DNA of 7,191 bases from JBFGWM01 sp041588495 (GCA_041588495.1 JBFGWM010000144.1:1-7191), one strand, 5' to 3'. Shown: positions 1-6,288, numbered from the stretch's first letter. Notes: generated from the letters alone by a model not told the origin. Translations and numbers: made by a program.

Positions 1-861
1 CTCGGTCTGGTTCGAGTAGGGCAACCTGAGAACGAAACTACCGTCCAGCTCGAGGCCACCCTCCTGCCCCGAATGCCAGCGCTCGCGGGAAACCCAGCGC
101 GACCGCTGGGGGCTGAACTTCAGGGTCGCGACCCGTGTCTCGGTCCCGCTGAAGATCCCGTACCCGGAACCGAGGTAGCGGTCCAGGCGGCTCTTCGCGA
201 CATCCTTCGCCCGGCGATCCAGCACCAGCGCCGAGCGGATGGCGTCGACCCCGAAACTGCGCAGGCCCTTGCGCAGGTGGCACCAGGCGTCCAGGTACCA
301 GTTGTCCCGGTACCAGACCAGCCGCTGCGGCGACACCTCGCGAACCAACGCCTCGTCGTTGCGCCGATTGTAGTGATCGATGCGCAGGCGCTTGCGGTCG
401 AGCAGGCCGCTGGCCAGGCGTTGGAACACCTGTTCGTCGACCCCGCGCGCACCGATGTGCAGGATGCGGATCCGCTCTCGAAGTTCGTCGGCAGAGTGAT
501 CACCCTCCTCCAGCAGGCCGGCAATCCGCGCGCGCAGGGGTTCGATATGATCCGACAGGAACCCCGGCTGCACCCCGGCAAGCAGGCGCTCCGCGGTGAG
601 CAACGCGTGCAACTCGGCAGCGCTGAACCACAGCCCCGGCATCGCGAAGGGAATCTCGCCCTCGTCATCCCGCCGGTAGCGGTACCCGCGAAGCTCGCGG
701 TCGTAGGTGATGGGGGCGCTCATGCGATCACGCATGTACTCGATGTCGCGCTTGGCGGTCGCCCGCGAGATCTCGAACTCGTCCATGAAGTCGCGCAGGG
801 GCACCGCGCGGCGCGCCCGCAGCATGCGGTCTATTCCGAATAAACGCTCAGTTCGGTCCAT
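1..861 (-). CDS. WYL-domain transcriptional regulator (3' end missing)
   Basis: A DNA-binding regulator of the YafY/PafC-like HTH-WYL family. The reading frame is open from the ATG at 861 to the window edge (287 codons, no stop). Residues 1-62 form a winged HTH of the DeoR/HTH_11 type: an LRDFMDEFEISRATAKRD stretch (22-39) is the helix-turn-helix, and GYRYRR (59-64) suits the wing. A linker region follows. The WYL domain holds the name motif at W188-Y189-L190 (NWYLDAWC). A WCX-like C-terminal part runs to LPYSNQTE at the edge; relatives usually continue some 30-40 residues further. WYL domains are known to bind ligands or nucleic acid; the ligand here cannot be read. No Shine-Dalgarno precedes the ATG, and a TATACT box lies 7 nt upstream, so the mRNA may be leaderless. 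An in-frame GTG two codons upstream is an alternative start. The family call is firm; the regulon is unknown. Confidence 0.9.
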   Translation of the reverse strand, partial: MDRTERLFGIDRMLRARRAVPLRDFMDEFEISRATAKRDIEYMRDRMSAPITYDRELRGYRYRRDDEGEIPFAMPGLWFSAAELHALLTAERLLAGVQPGFLSDHIEPLRARIAGLLEEGDHSADELRERIRILHIGARGVDEQVFQRLASGLLDRKRLRIDHYNRRNDEALVREVSPQRLVWYRDNWYLDAWCHLRKGLRSFGVDAIRSALVLDRRAKDVAKSRLDRYLGSGYGIFSGTETRVATLKFSPQRSRWVSRERWHSGQEGGLELDGSFVLRLPYSNQTE

Positions 862-868
862 GTCCACG

Positions 869-874
869 AGTATA
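869..874 (-). promoter_or_regulatory. -10 box of the WYL regulator gene, probable leaderless start
   Basis: Read on the minus strand this is TATACT, 5 of 6 matches to the sigma-70 -10 consensus, in otherwise GC-rich DNA. Seven bases separate it from the A of the ATG at 861, so transcription would start at or next to the start codon. No convincing -35 hexamer lies 16-18 bp upstream; that position is occupied by the first copy of a GC-rich direct repeat (891-901). This is a prediction from sequence only. Confidence 0.45.
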
Positions 875-890
875 GGTAAACGCGAACGGG

Positions 891-917
891 CGCCCGGGAC
901 CTGAACCGCCCGGGACC
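891..917. repeat. Tandem 11-bp direct repeat in the divergent control region
   Basis: The 11-mer CGCCCGGGACC occurs exactly at 891-901 and again at 907-917, a 16-bp period. Each copy contains the palindrome CCCGGG, and a GGGCGCCC palindrome overlaps the first copy at 888-895. The pair lies between two divergent genes. The first copy sits where the -35 element of the WYL gene would be. An operator for autoregulation by the WYL protein is a reasonable inference, but GC-rich DNA makes such repeats by chance more often than balanced DNA. Confidence 0.4.
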
Positions 918-953
918 CCGGATCGACCGCCCCCCGCCCTGCCCGCCAGCGGT

Positions 954-967
954 TACACTGGAAGTGT
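954..967 (+). promoter_or_regulatory. Possible -10 box with overlapping small palindrome
   Basis: TACACT at 954-959 matches 4 of 6 bases of the -10 consensus. It overlaps a perfect 5-bp inverted repeat, ACACT-GGA-AGTGT (955-967). Transcription from it would begin near 966, giving a leader of about 25 nt to the ATG at 991, with GAGAG (980-984) as a weak ribosome site. No -35 hexamer is evident upstream. The palindrome could be a repressor site, but it is short. Confidence 0.3.
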
Positions 968-990
968 GCCCGGTCCACCGAGAGTGTCGC

Positions 991-1467
991 ATGGACAACC
1001 CGATCGATCCCGTGACCGATCCCGCATGGCAGGACCCGGAGGCCGTCCGCGACCTGCGCGAGGAACTGGCATTACTGGACTTTCTGCCCAGCGGTTCGGC
1101 CCTGTCCCTGCCCGCGATGCACCTTCTCTGCCAGCCCCTGCTGCATTCCGGACGACGCATGTTCGCGGTCATCTACGAGAGGGCCGGCGCCGGGCCCTGG
1201 TGCGAGGTGGTGGTGGAAACCGTGCGCGGCAATTACTACATCGCCACCAGCATGCCCCGGGAACCCGAGACCAACACCCAGGGCAAGACCTTCGAGGTGC
1301 GGCCGGGCGCCGATCCGGCGGAACTGGTCGACGCCCTGCGCGAACTCACCGGGGACCGGCTTGCCGAAACCCAGGAACACGAACTGCTGCCCATCGTGAT
1401 CCGCGACCGCGTGTTCCAGCACTGGCTGTTCGACAACCACGTGACCGCCGACCGCGTCGCGACCTGA
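991..1467 (+). CDS. Hypothetical soluble protein, 158 aa
   Basis: I do not recognise this family. The protein has no signal peptide or membrane segment. Its N-terminal 30 residues are acidic and helical in character. The middle (about 57-87) alternates hydrophobic residues like beta strands, with a conspicuous NYYIATSMP stretch. The rest is acidic and charged, ending in an HWLFDNHVTADRVAT tail. Codon use fits a real GC-rich gene, with C or G dominating third positions. I chose the ATG at 991 because GAGAG (980-984) lies 6 nt upstream and the only plausible -10 (954-959) would start transcription near 966. An in-frame GTG at 964 would add nine residues (starting with MCPVHREC) but lies at or before that start. 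The gene is divergent from the WYL regulator and shares its control region, so it may be a regulatory target. It converges with the Smr-like gene, 21 bp away, and I see no terminator between them. Confidence 0.75.
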   Translation: MDNPIDPVTDPAWQDPEAVRDLREELALLDFLPSGSALSLPAMHLLCQPLLHSGRRMFAVIYERAGAGPWCEVVVETVRGNYYIATSMPREPETNTQGKTFEVRPGADPAELVDALRELTGDRLAETQEHELLPIVIRDRVFQHWLFDNHVTADRVAT

Positions 1468-1488
1468 CCGCGCCCCACCCGTACCCGT

Positions 1489-1950
1489 TCAAAGGCGGAC
1501 CAGGGAAATCCCCCGGTTGTGAAGCAGGCTGCGTGGTCCGCCCGGCGCCCGGTGCAGCCCGGGCGGTAACTCGCTGCGTTCGTGGAGGTCCTCGCCACCG
1601 GTCCAGCTTCTCACCACGCCGTCGCACTCGAAGCGCCGCAACAGGTCGCGCACCTCGTGGCGGAGGCGCCCGCCGACGCCCGTCGAGCCGTAACCGTGCA
1701 CCAGCACCAGGCCGCGCAGGCCCAGGCGCAGGGCGCAGTCGAACAGTTCCGAGAGTTCTTCGGCCACGTCCCCACAGACCCGGTGCGGACCCTTGACGCT
1801 GACGGTACGAAAGCCCCCACTGCACAGCCATGCGCGCTCGTCATCGAGGGGATTGCCGCATACGGGACAGTCCGCCAGCGGGTCGGCCGGCGAATCACAG
1901 CGGGAACAGCGCACCATGAAGGCGGGATGCATCGCGTCAGTCTTCCTCAT
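1489..1950 (-). CDS. Zinc-ribbon and Smr-like domain protein, 153 aa
   Basis: A two-part protein. Residues 15-31 carry two CxxC knuckles (C15-x2-C18 and C28-x2-C31), a typical zinc ribbon. Residues about 48-153 resemble the Smr domain of MutS2 and stand-alone Smr proteins, known as DNA or RNA nicking or binding modules. The glycine-rich signature is HGYGSTGVGGRLR (85-97), after a helix and a hydrophobic strand (LVLV). The C-terminal GISLVRL matches the domain's usual last strand. The first Smr motif, LDLHG in active relatives, reads VSVKG (50-54), so Asp and His are absent and nuclease activity is uncertain. The start is not settled: the ATG at 1950 has GAGGA only 2 nt away, and the ATG at 1932 has AGGA 11 nt upstream; both keep the zinc ribbon. 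The gene is divergent from the metallopeptidase gene. Role in the cell: inferred nucleic-acid binding, perhaps in repair or ribosome rescue; no substrate can be named. Confidence 0.75.
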   Translation of the reverse strand: MRKTDAMHPAFMVRCSRCDSPADPLADCPVCGNPLDDERAWLCSGGFRTVSVKGPHRVCGDVAEELSELFDCALRLGLRGLVLVHGYGSTGVGGRLRHEVRDLLRRFECDGVVRSWTGGEDLHERSELPPGLHRAPGGPRSLLHNRGISLVRL

Positions 1951-2001
1951 CGTCCTCGGAAACCCGTTGTCGCACCGGCTTCGGGGCTGGCTTCCGTCCT
2001 C

Positions 2002-2007
2002 ATTATC
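2002..2007 (-). promoter_or_regulatory. Possible -10 box for the Smr-like gene
   Basis: On the minus strand the sequence is GATAAT, 5 of 6 matches to the -10 consensus and the most AT-rich hexamer between the two divergent genes. A poor -35 candidate, TTCGCG (2026-2031), lies 18 bp upstream with 3 of 6 matches. Transcription would begin near 1995, giving a leader of about 45 nt to the ATG at 1950. The remainder of the 191-bp gap (1951-2141) shows no small gene or RNA that I can support. Confidence 0.3.
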
Positions 2008-2141
2008 CGGAGAACCGACCCGTGTCGCGAACCCGGCCCCGGCTGCTGACGGGCCTGTGAAAAGCCACGGGTGAGCGCTGCCTGCACCTGTGTCATGATT
2101 CCCGGGTACGGCGGGGCCCGGTCAACCAGGGAGAGCAAGCC

Positions 2142-3062
2142 ATGCGCTGGAAACACCGGCGTCGCAGCACCAATATCGAGGACCGCCGGGGCATGGGCCC
2201 GGCCCGCGCCGGCGGCGCCGGCGGACCGGCCCTGCTGCTGCGCCTGCTGCCGATGCTGCTGCGCGGCAGGGGCGGCAAAACCGGGATGGTCATCGTCGCG
2301 TTACTGCTGGGTGCGAGCTACTTCGGCGTCGACCTCGGCGCACTGCTGGGCGGCACCTCGATGACCGCCCAGACCGGCAGCGCCGTCTCCCGCCCGGCAG
2401 CGCGTCCCCCGGCCGCACAGCAGGAACTCGCCGATTTCGTGGCCGTGGTGCTTGCCGACACCGAGGACACCTGGCACGCACTGTTTCAGGCCGGAGGCGC
2501 CAGCTACCAGGAACCCACCCTGGTGCTGTTCACCCACAGCGTGAAATCCGCCTGCGGCATGGCCGGAGCGGCGGTCGGGCCGTTTTACTGTCCCGCCGAC
2601 CGCAAGATGTACATCGACCTGTCCTTTTACGACGACCTGCGCAAACGCCACGGCGCGCCCGGCGATTTCGCCCAGGCCTACGTGATCGCCCACGAGGTCG
2701 GCCACCACGTGCAGACGCTGCTCGGCATCTCCGCGAAAGTCCATGCCGCAAAGCGCGAGGCCTCGAAGGTCGACGCCAACCGGCTGTCAGTCCGCCAGGA
2801 ACTGCAGGCCGACTGTTTCGCAGGGATCTGGGCCCACCACGCGGACCGCACCCGCAACCTGCTGGAACAGGGCGACGTGGAGGAAGCGCTGACCGCCGCC
2901 GCGGCGATCGGTGATGACCGGCTGCAGCAACAGGGCCGTGGCCACGTCACGCCGGACAGTTTCACTCACGGGAGTTCCGCGCAGCGCGTGCGCTGGTTCC
3001 GCACCGGCCTGGAGGCAGGCTCTGTCGCCGCCTGCGACACCTTCGCGGCTGCGAACCTATAA
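2142..3062 (+). CDS. ypfJ: Membrane-anchored YpfJ/KPN_02809-family zinc metallopeptidase
   Basis: A putative neutral zinc metallopeptidase (Zn_peptidase family, PF04228), 306 aa, slightly longer than the roughly 290 usual for the family. The N-terminus MRWKHRRRSTNIEDRRG is the conserved family opening. One transmembrane segment follows at about 49-70, after a basic Ala/Gly/Leu/Arg-rich linker, so the catalytic domain is probably held on the outer face of the inner membrane. The zinc motif is HEVGHH at 184-189: H184 and H188 are ligands and E185 the catalytic base. ELQADCFAG (220-228) supplies the third ligand. Cysteines in SACGMAG and YCPAD upstream are also family features. A strong ribosome site, GGGAG (2129-2133), lies 8 nt before the ATG. 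A weak extended -10 (TGT-CATGAT, 2091-2099) could be its promoter. The natural substrate of the family is not known to me. The 3' end overlaps the convergent GST gene by 6 bp. Confidence 0.92.
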   Translation: MRWKHRRRSTNIEDRRGMGPARAGGAGGPALLLRLLPMLLRGRGGKTGMVIVALLLGASYFGVDLGALLGGTSMTAQTGSAVSRPAARPPAAQQELADFVAVVLADTEDTWHALFQAGGASYQEPTLVLFTHSVKSACGMAGAAVGPFYCPADRKMYIDLSFYDDLRKRHGAPGDFAQAYVIAHEVGHHVQTLLGISAKVHAAKREASKVDANRLSVRQELQADCFAGIWAHHADRTRNLLEQGDVEEALTAAAAIGDDRLQQQGRGHVTPDSFTHGSSAQRVRWFRTGLEAGSVAACDTFAAANL

Positions 3063-3737
3063 CTGGCGTTCGGCCAGGGGCGTCGCGTACTGCATGCCCT
3101 GCATGACCTCCAGTTCCTCCGCCAGCACCGTGCGCACCGCGTCCAGTTTGAAGATCCGCTCCACGAACGCCTGCAGGCGGGGCGTGCTGGCCGGAACCAC
3201 CTGCCCGCAGTGATACAGGCTGAGCATGGTGCCGCCGACCGCGAGATCCGCGACGGTCAGGCCATCGCCCACCAGCCATTTTCCCGCCCCGAGTTGCTCC
3301 TCCAGGAACGCGTAGATCGCCGGCAGTTCCTGGTTGAGGGCCTTGTCGATGTCGGATTGGATCGGCTTGCGCTGGAACAGGCGCTCGGCAAGTACCACCT
3401 CGGCAAACAGGTGGCCGCCGATGACCGGCACCAGAACGGTATCGGTGTATTCCTCGAACCACAGCGCTCGCGCGAACCCGGCGCGGGATTCCGGCACCAG
3501 GCCGCCGTCATAGAAACGACTCAGGTAATGAATGATCACCGAGGAGTCGGCCACCGTGGTGTGTTCGTCCCGGAATGCCGGAATCTTGCCCAGCGGGCTG
3601 GCGGCCCGGAATTCCGCGTCGTCGGCGCGCGGCATCACGACCCGGAAGTCATGTTCGATTCCCAGGCTGAGCAGGACCAGGCGGACCTTGCGGGTGTAGG
3701 GGGACAAGGGGTGACCGAACAGGACGGGTTTGGACAT
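3057..3737 (-). CDS. Glutathione S-transferase family protein, 226 aa
   Basis: A cytosolic GST-fold protein. Residues 1-75 form the thioredoxin-like N-domain: PLSPYTRKVR (10-19) contains the likely glutathione-activating S12 with Y14 nearby, GKIPAF (50-55) carries the cis-proline P53, and D64-S65 match the gamma-glutamyl binding pair. The helical C-domain (about 85-220) contains GLTVADLAVG, whose T161 and D164 form the conserved helix N-capping box. Length is normal. The start is secure: GGAGG (minus strand, 3749-3745) stands 7 nt before the ATG. The family conjugates or reduces electrophiles and peroxides with glutathione; the specific subclass and substrate here cannot be assigned. A serine-type active site would point to a zeta/theta/Nu-like or stringent-starvation-like relative. 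Its stop (TAG, 3059-3057) falls within the end of the convergent metallopeptidase gene. Confidence 0.9.
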   Translation of the reverse strand: MSKPVLFGHPLSPYTRKVRLVLLSLGIEHDFRVVMPRADDAEFRAASPLGKIPAFRDEHTTVADSSVIIHYLSRFYDGGLVPESRAGFARALWFEEYTDTVLVPVIGGHLFAEVVLAERLFQRKPIQSDIDKALNQELPAIYAFLEEQLGAGKWLVGDGLTVADLAVGGTMLSLYHCGQVVPASTPRLQAFVERIFKLDAVRTVLAEELEVMQGMQYATPLAERQL

Positions 3738-3771
3738 GTGACTGCCTCCGGTAGGTTCTCGTTTTCAATCC

Positions 3772-3777
3772 ACTATA
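3772..3777 (-). promoter_or_regulatory. -10 box for the GST gene
   Basis: On the minus strand this is TATAGT, 5 of 6 matches to the -10 consensus, in an AT-rich patch. Transcription would begin near 3765, giving a leader of about 28 nt that contains the strong GGAGG site. No good -35 hexamer stands at 16-18 bp, so it may be a weak or activator-dependent promoter. Confidence 0.4.
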
Positions 3778-3823
3778 CATCACTCGACTTCGCACCTGAT
3801 GCCCCCCGCAGTTCGCACAAAAA

Positions 3824-3852
3824 CTGGTCAGGACCCATCATTCTGCTGTAAT
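3824..3852 (+). promoter_or_regulatory. Extended -10 promoter of the membrane-protein gene, probable leaderless start
   Basis: TGTAAT (3847-3852) matches 5 of 6 bases of the -10 consensus and is preceded by TGC (3844-3846), the extended -10 motif. TGGTCA (3824-3829) stands exactly 17 bp upstream and matches 4 of 6 bases of the -35 consensus. Seven bases (3853-3859) separate the -10 from the ATG at 3860, and no Shine-Dalgarno is present, so the transcript should start at or beside the A of the start codon. This is the best-formed promoter in the window after the glnS -10. Confidence 0.55.
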
Positions 3853-3859
3853 ACGCACC

Positions 3860-4468
3860 ATGAAGACCGTTCCCGTCCAGCCGAGTTCCCTTGACCTGCC
3901 GCCCTGTTCCGCCCACAGCGGAATCCGCCATGACGGGGACTGCCTCTGGCTGATGGCACGGGACCAGCGTGCCGGTGGGCTCGCCGTGCTGGGCCTTGCC
4001 GCTGTTCTCGCAGTGACCCAGTTCCTCGCCTGGCAGGAACCGCACACCACGTCGAACCTGAAACTCGGCCTGCTGACGGCGCTCTTCACGGTGATCATCA
4101 CCCTGCCCCTGGCCGTCGGCGGTCTGCTGCTCCTGTTCCGTCATCCCTGCGACGGCATGCTCGAACCCGCGCGGCAGCGCGTGCACCGGGTCCGCTATCG
4201 CAGTGGAATGCTGCGCGACAGCCGCGCCTGCGCATCCCTGTACCTGGTGGTGGAGTTCGTCGACAACGACGACCTCGACAGCGGACCCGGCGTAACCATG
4301 TATGCCTGCGACCAGCCACGCATCGACGCCCCGTGGCGCGTGCGGCTATGGGAGAACTTCGACTCCCCCGCGGATTCGCCGCGGGCGCTGCGCGAACTCA
4401 CCCGGTGCTTCCGGTGGAAGGACGTGGCCGGGGACCCCGGCGCCATTGAGCAGCTTCGTGCCCACTGA
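3860..4468 (+). CDS. Hypothetical two-helix inner-membrane protein, 202 aa
   Basis: I do not recognise the family. Two hydrophobic helices are clear: about 39-58 (starting GGLAVLGLAAVLAV) and about 69-93 (ending AVGGLLLLF), joined by a short ten-residue loop. Arginines flank the outer ends (R34, R37, R94), so both termini are probably cytoplasmic, with a helical hairpin in the membrane. The soluble C-terminal part (94-202) has alternating strands (SLYLVVEFVD, 'PWRVRLWENF') and a helical end with RALRELTRCFRWKD. This general plan, a TM hairpin followed by a small beta-rich domain, recalls bacterial PH-like membrane proteins, but I cannot show that relation. The ATG at 3860 is supported by the promoter placed exactly 7 nt upstream rather than by a ribosome site. 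The gene is divergent from the GST gene and lies 106 bp before glnS, which has its own promoter. Confidence 0.75.
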   Translation: MKTVPVQPSSLDLPPCSAHSGIRHDGDCLWLMARDQRAGGLAVLGLAAVLAVTQFLAWQEPHTTSNLKLGLLTALFTVIITLPLAVGGLLLLFRHPCDGMLEPARQRVHRVRYRSGMLRDSRACASLYLVVEFVDNDDLDSGPGVTMYACDQPRIDAPWRVRLWENFDSPADSPRALRELTRCFRWKDVAGDPGAIEQLRAH

Positions 4469-4509
4469 AGACCGCGCCCGCCACCCCTGTGTTCGCCGCC
4501 CGCGCGCCG

Positions 4510-4515
4510 TATAAT
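4510..4515 (+). promoter_or_regulatory. Consensus -10 box of glnS
   Basis: A perfect TATAAT in GC-rich surroundings, 60 bp before the glnS start codon. The -35 region is poor: nothing near TTGACA stands 15-18 bp upstream. Transcription would begin around 4522, giving a leader of about 53 nt that includes the stem-loop at 4537-4558. Confidence 0.55.
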
Positions 4516-4536
4516 ACGTTTCCAAACCTCACTGGA

Positions 4537-4558
4537 TGCCCGGCCGACGGTCCGGGCA
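4537..4558 (+). promoter_or_regulatory. Stem-loop in the glnS leader
   Basis: TGCCCGG (4537-4543) and CCGGGCA (4552-4558) pair perfectly over 7 bp around an 8-nt loop. There is no T run after it, so it is not an intrinsic terminator. It ends 16 nt before the glnS ATG and just before a weak GGAAA ribosome site (4563-4567). It may influence translation or protect the 5' end; its role is inference only. Confidence 0.4.
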
Positions 4559-4574
4559 CAACGGAAAACAATTC

Positions 4575-6266
4575 ATGAGCGAAGCCCCCGAAGTCGGCCG
4601 CAATTTCATCCGCAACATCGTGCAGGCGGACATCGACGCCGGCAAACTCGCCGCGAATGAAGTGGTGACCCGCTTCCCTCCGGAACCGAACGGCTACCTG
4701 CATATCGGACACGCCAAGTCGATCTGCCTGAACTTCGGCCTCGCCGAGTACTTCCGGGGGCGCTGTCACCTGCGCTTCGACGACACCAACCCGGAGAAGG
4801 AAAATCCCGAGTACATCGAATCCATACTCGAGGACGTGCGCTGGCTCGGGTTCCAGTGGGACGGGGAGGTGCGGCACGCGTCCGCGTATTTTGACAAGCT
4901 GTACGATTACGCGGTGCACCTGGTGCGCGAGGGCCTGGCCTACGTGTGCGACCTGTCGCCCGGGGAGGCGCGCGAGTACCGGGGCACCCTGACCGAGCCG
5001 GGCCGCAACAGTCCCTTCCGCGAACGCAGCGTGGAGGAAAACCTCGATCTCCTCGAGCGCATGCGCGCGGGGGAGTTCGACGAGGGCAGCCGCGTGCTGC
5101 GCGCGAAGATCGACATGGCCGCGCCGAACATGAACCTGCGCGACCCGATCATCTACCGCATCCGCAAGGCCGAGCACCACCAGACCGGCGACCGCTGGTG
5201 CATCTATCCCACCTACGATTTCGCCCACGGCCAGTCCGACGCCATCGAGGGCATCACCCATTCCATCTGCACCCTGGAGTTCGAGGATCACCGGCCGCTG
5301 TACGACTGGTTCATCGAGCACCTGCCGGTGCCGTCGCAGCCGCGGCAGTACGAGTTCGCCCGCCTCAACCTCAATTACACGGTGACCAGCAAGCGCAAGC
5401 TGAAGCAGCTGGTCGATGAGGGTCACGTGGACGGCTGGGACGACCCGCGCATGCCGACCCTGGCCGGCATGCGCCGGCGCGGCTTCACGCCGTCCTCGGT
5501 CCGCCGCTTCTGCGAGATGACCGGCGTGGCCCGCGCCAACAGCGTGGTCGACTACGCGATGCTCGAACACGCGATCCGCGACGATCTCAACATGACCGCG
5601 CCACGCGCGATGTGCGTGCTCGACCCCCTGAAGATCGTGATCACCAATTACCCCGCAGACGGCGTCGAGATGCTCACCGCGCCCGGCCATCCGGACACCG
5701 GCGGCTTTCCCGACCGCGAACTGCCGTTCACCCGCGAGGTGTATATCGAGCGCGAGGATTTCCGCGAACAGGCCAACAAGAAGTACAAGCGCCTGGTGCT
5801 CGGCAAGAAGGTGCGCCTGCGCCACGCCTACGTGCTGACCGCGGAGAACGTGGTCAAAGACGACGATGGCAACATCACCGAGGTGCAGTGCAGCTACGAC
5901 CCGCTGACCCTCGGCAACGACCCGGAGGACGGGGTGAAGCCGAAGGGCGTGATCCACTGGGTGTCGGCAAGCCACGGGCGCACCGCGAAGGTTCGCCTGT
6001 ACGACCGGCTGTTCACCGATCCGGCACCCGACCAGGGCGAGGCGCCGTTCACCGACCACCTCAACCCGGAGTCCCTGCGCGTGATCGAACAGGCATGGAT
6101 CGAACCGGGGCTCGCCGACGCGGGGGCCGGACAGAGCTTCCAGTTCGAGCGCCAGGGTTACTTCGTGGCTGACCCGCTCGACCACCGCGCGGAAAATCCG
6201 ACGTTCAACCGTACCGTGGCCCTGCGCGACAGCTGGGCGAAGATCGAGGCCCGCGAGGGCCGCTGA
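4575..6266 (+). CDS. glnS: Glutaminyl-tRNA synthetase, 563 aa
   Basis: Cytosolic class I aminoacyl-tRNA synthetase that charges tRNA-Gln with glutamine using ATP. The protein is full length (E. coli enzyme 554 aa). The Rossmann fold carries PPEPNGYLHIGHAKS with HIGH at 43-46, and the second ATP signature is V270-T271-S272-K273-R274. RFDDTNPEKE (67-76) is the family's acceptor-end motif. R33 and Y214 correspond to E. coli R30 and Y211, which recognise glutamine, so this is GlnRS and not GluRS. ICTLEFEDHRPLYDW and the two C-terminal beta-barrels for anticodon binding (with YKRLVLGKKVRLR and KGVIHWVSA) are all present. The start at 4575 is chosen because family proteins begin close to this point (MSEAPEVGRNFIR) and GGAAA lies about 7 nt upstream; an in-frame ATG at 4536 would fall at the base of the leader stem-loop. 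A HAD gene follows after 22 bp, probably co-transcribed. Confidence 0.98.
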   Translation: MSEAPEVGRNFIRNIVQADIDAGKLAANEVVTRFPPEPNGYLHIGHAKSICLNFGLAEYFRGRCHLRFDDTNPEKENPEYIESILEDVRWLGFQWDGEVRHASAYFDKLYDYAVHLVREGLAYVCDLSPGEAREYRGTLTEPGRNSPFRERSVEENLDLLERMRAGEFDEGSRVLRAKIDMAAPNMNLRDPIIYRIRKAEHHQTGDRWCIYPTYDFAHGQSDAIEGITHSICTLEFEDHRPLYDWFIEHLPVPSQPRQYEFARLNLNYTVTSKRKLKQLVDEGHVDGWDDPRMPTLAGMRRRGFTPSSVRRFCEMTGVARANSVVDYAMLEHAIRDDLNMTAPRAMCVLDPLKIVITNYPADGVEMLTAPGHPDTGGFPDRELPFTREVYIEREDFREQANKKYKRLVLGKKVRLRHAYVLTAENVVKDDDGNITEVQCSYDPLTLGNDPEDGVKPKGVIHWVSASHGRTAKVRLYDRLFTDPAPDQGEAPFTDHLNPESLRVIEQAWIEPGLADAGAGQSFQFERQGYFVADPLDHRAENPTFNRTVALRDSWAKIEAREGR

Positions 6267-6288
6267 TCCGATCACAGGAGCCCGAACC

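Noticed and set aside
73..843. A 256-codon plus-strand open frame opposite the WYL gene
   Set aside because: The minus-strand frame encodes a clear HTH-WYL protein that is open to the window edge; the plus-strand product is compositionally biased and has no motif.
1468..1488. Possible terminator between the convergent 158-aa and Smr-like genes
   Set aside because: The 21-bp gap has neither an inverted repeat nor a T run.
966..1796. A 276-codon plus-strand frame across the 158-aa gene and the Smr-like gene
   Set aside because: The product is Arg/Pro/Gly-rich and crosses two genes with better-supported frames.
5382..5396. GlnRS second signature reads TSKRK rather than MSKRK
   Set aside because: Threonine in this place is, to my recollection, found in other gammaproteobacterial GlnRS proteins such as Pseudomonas, so it is a subfamily trait and not an anomaly.
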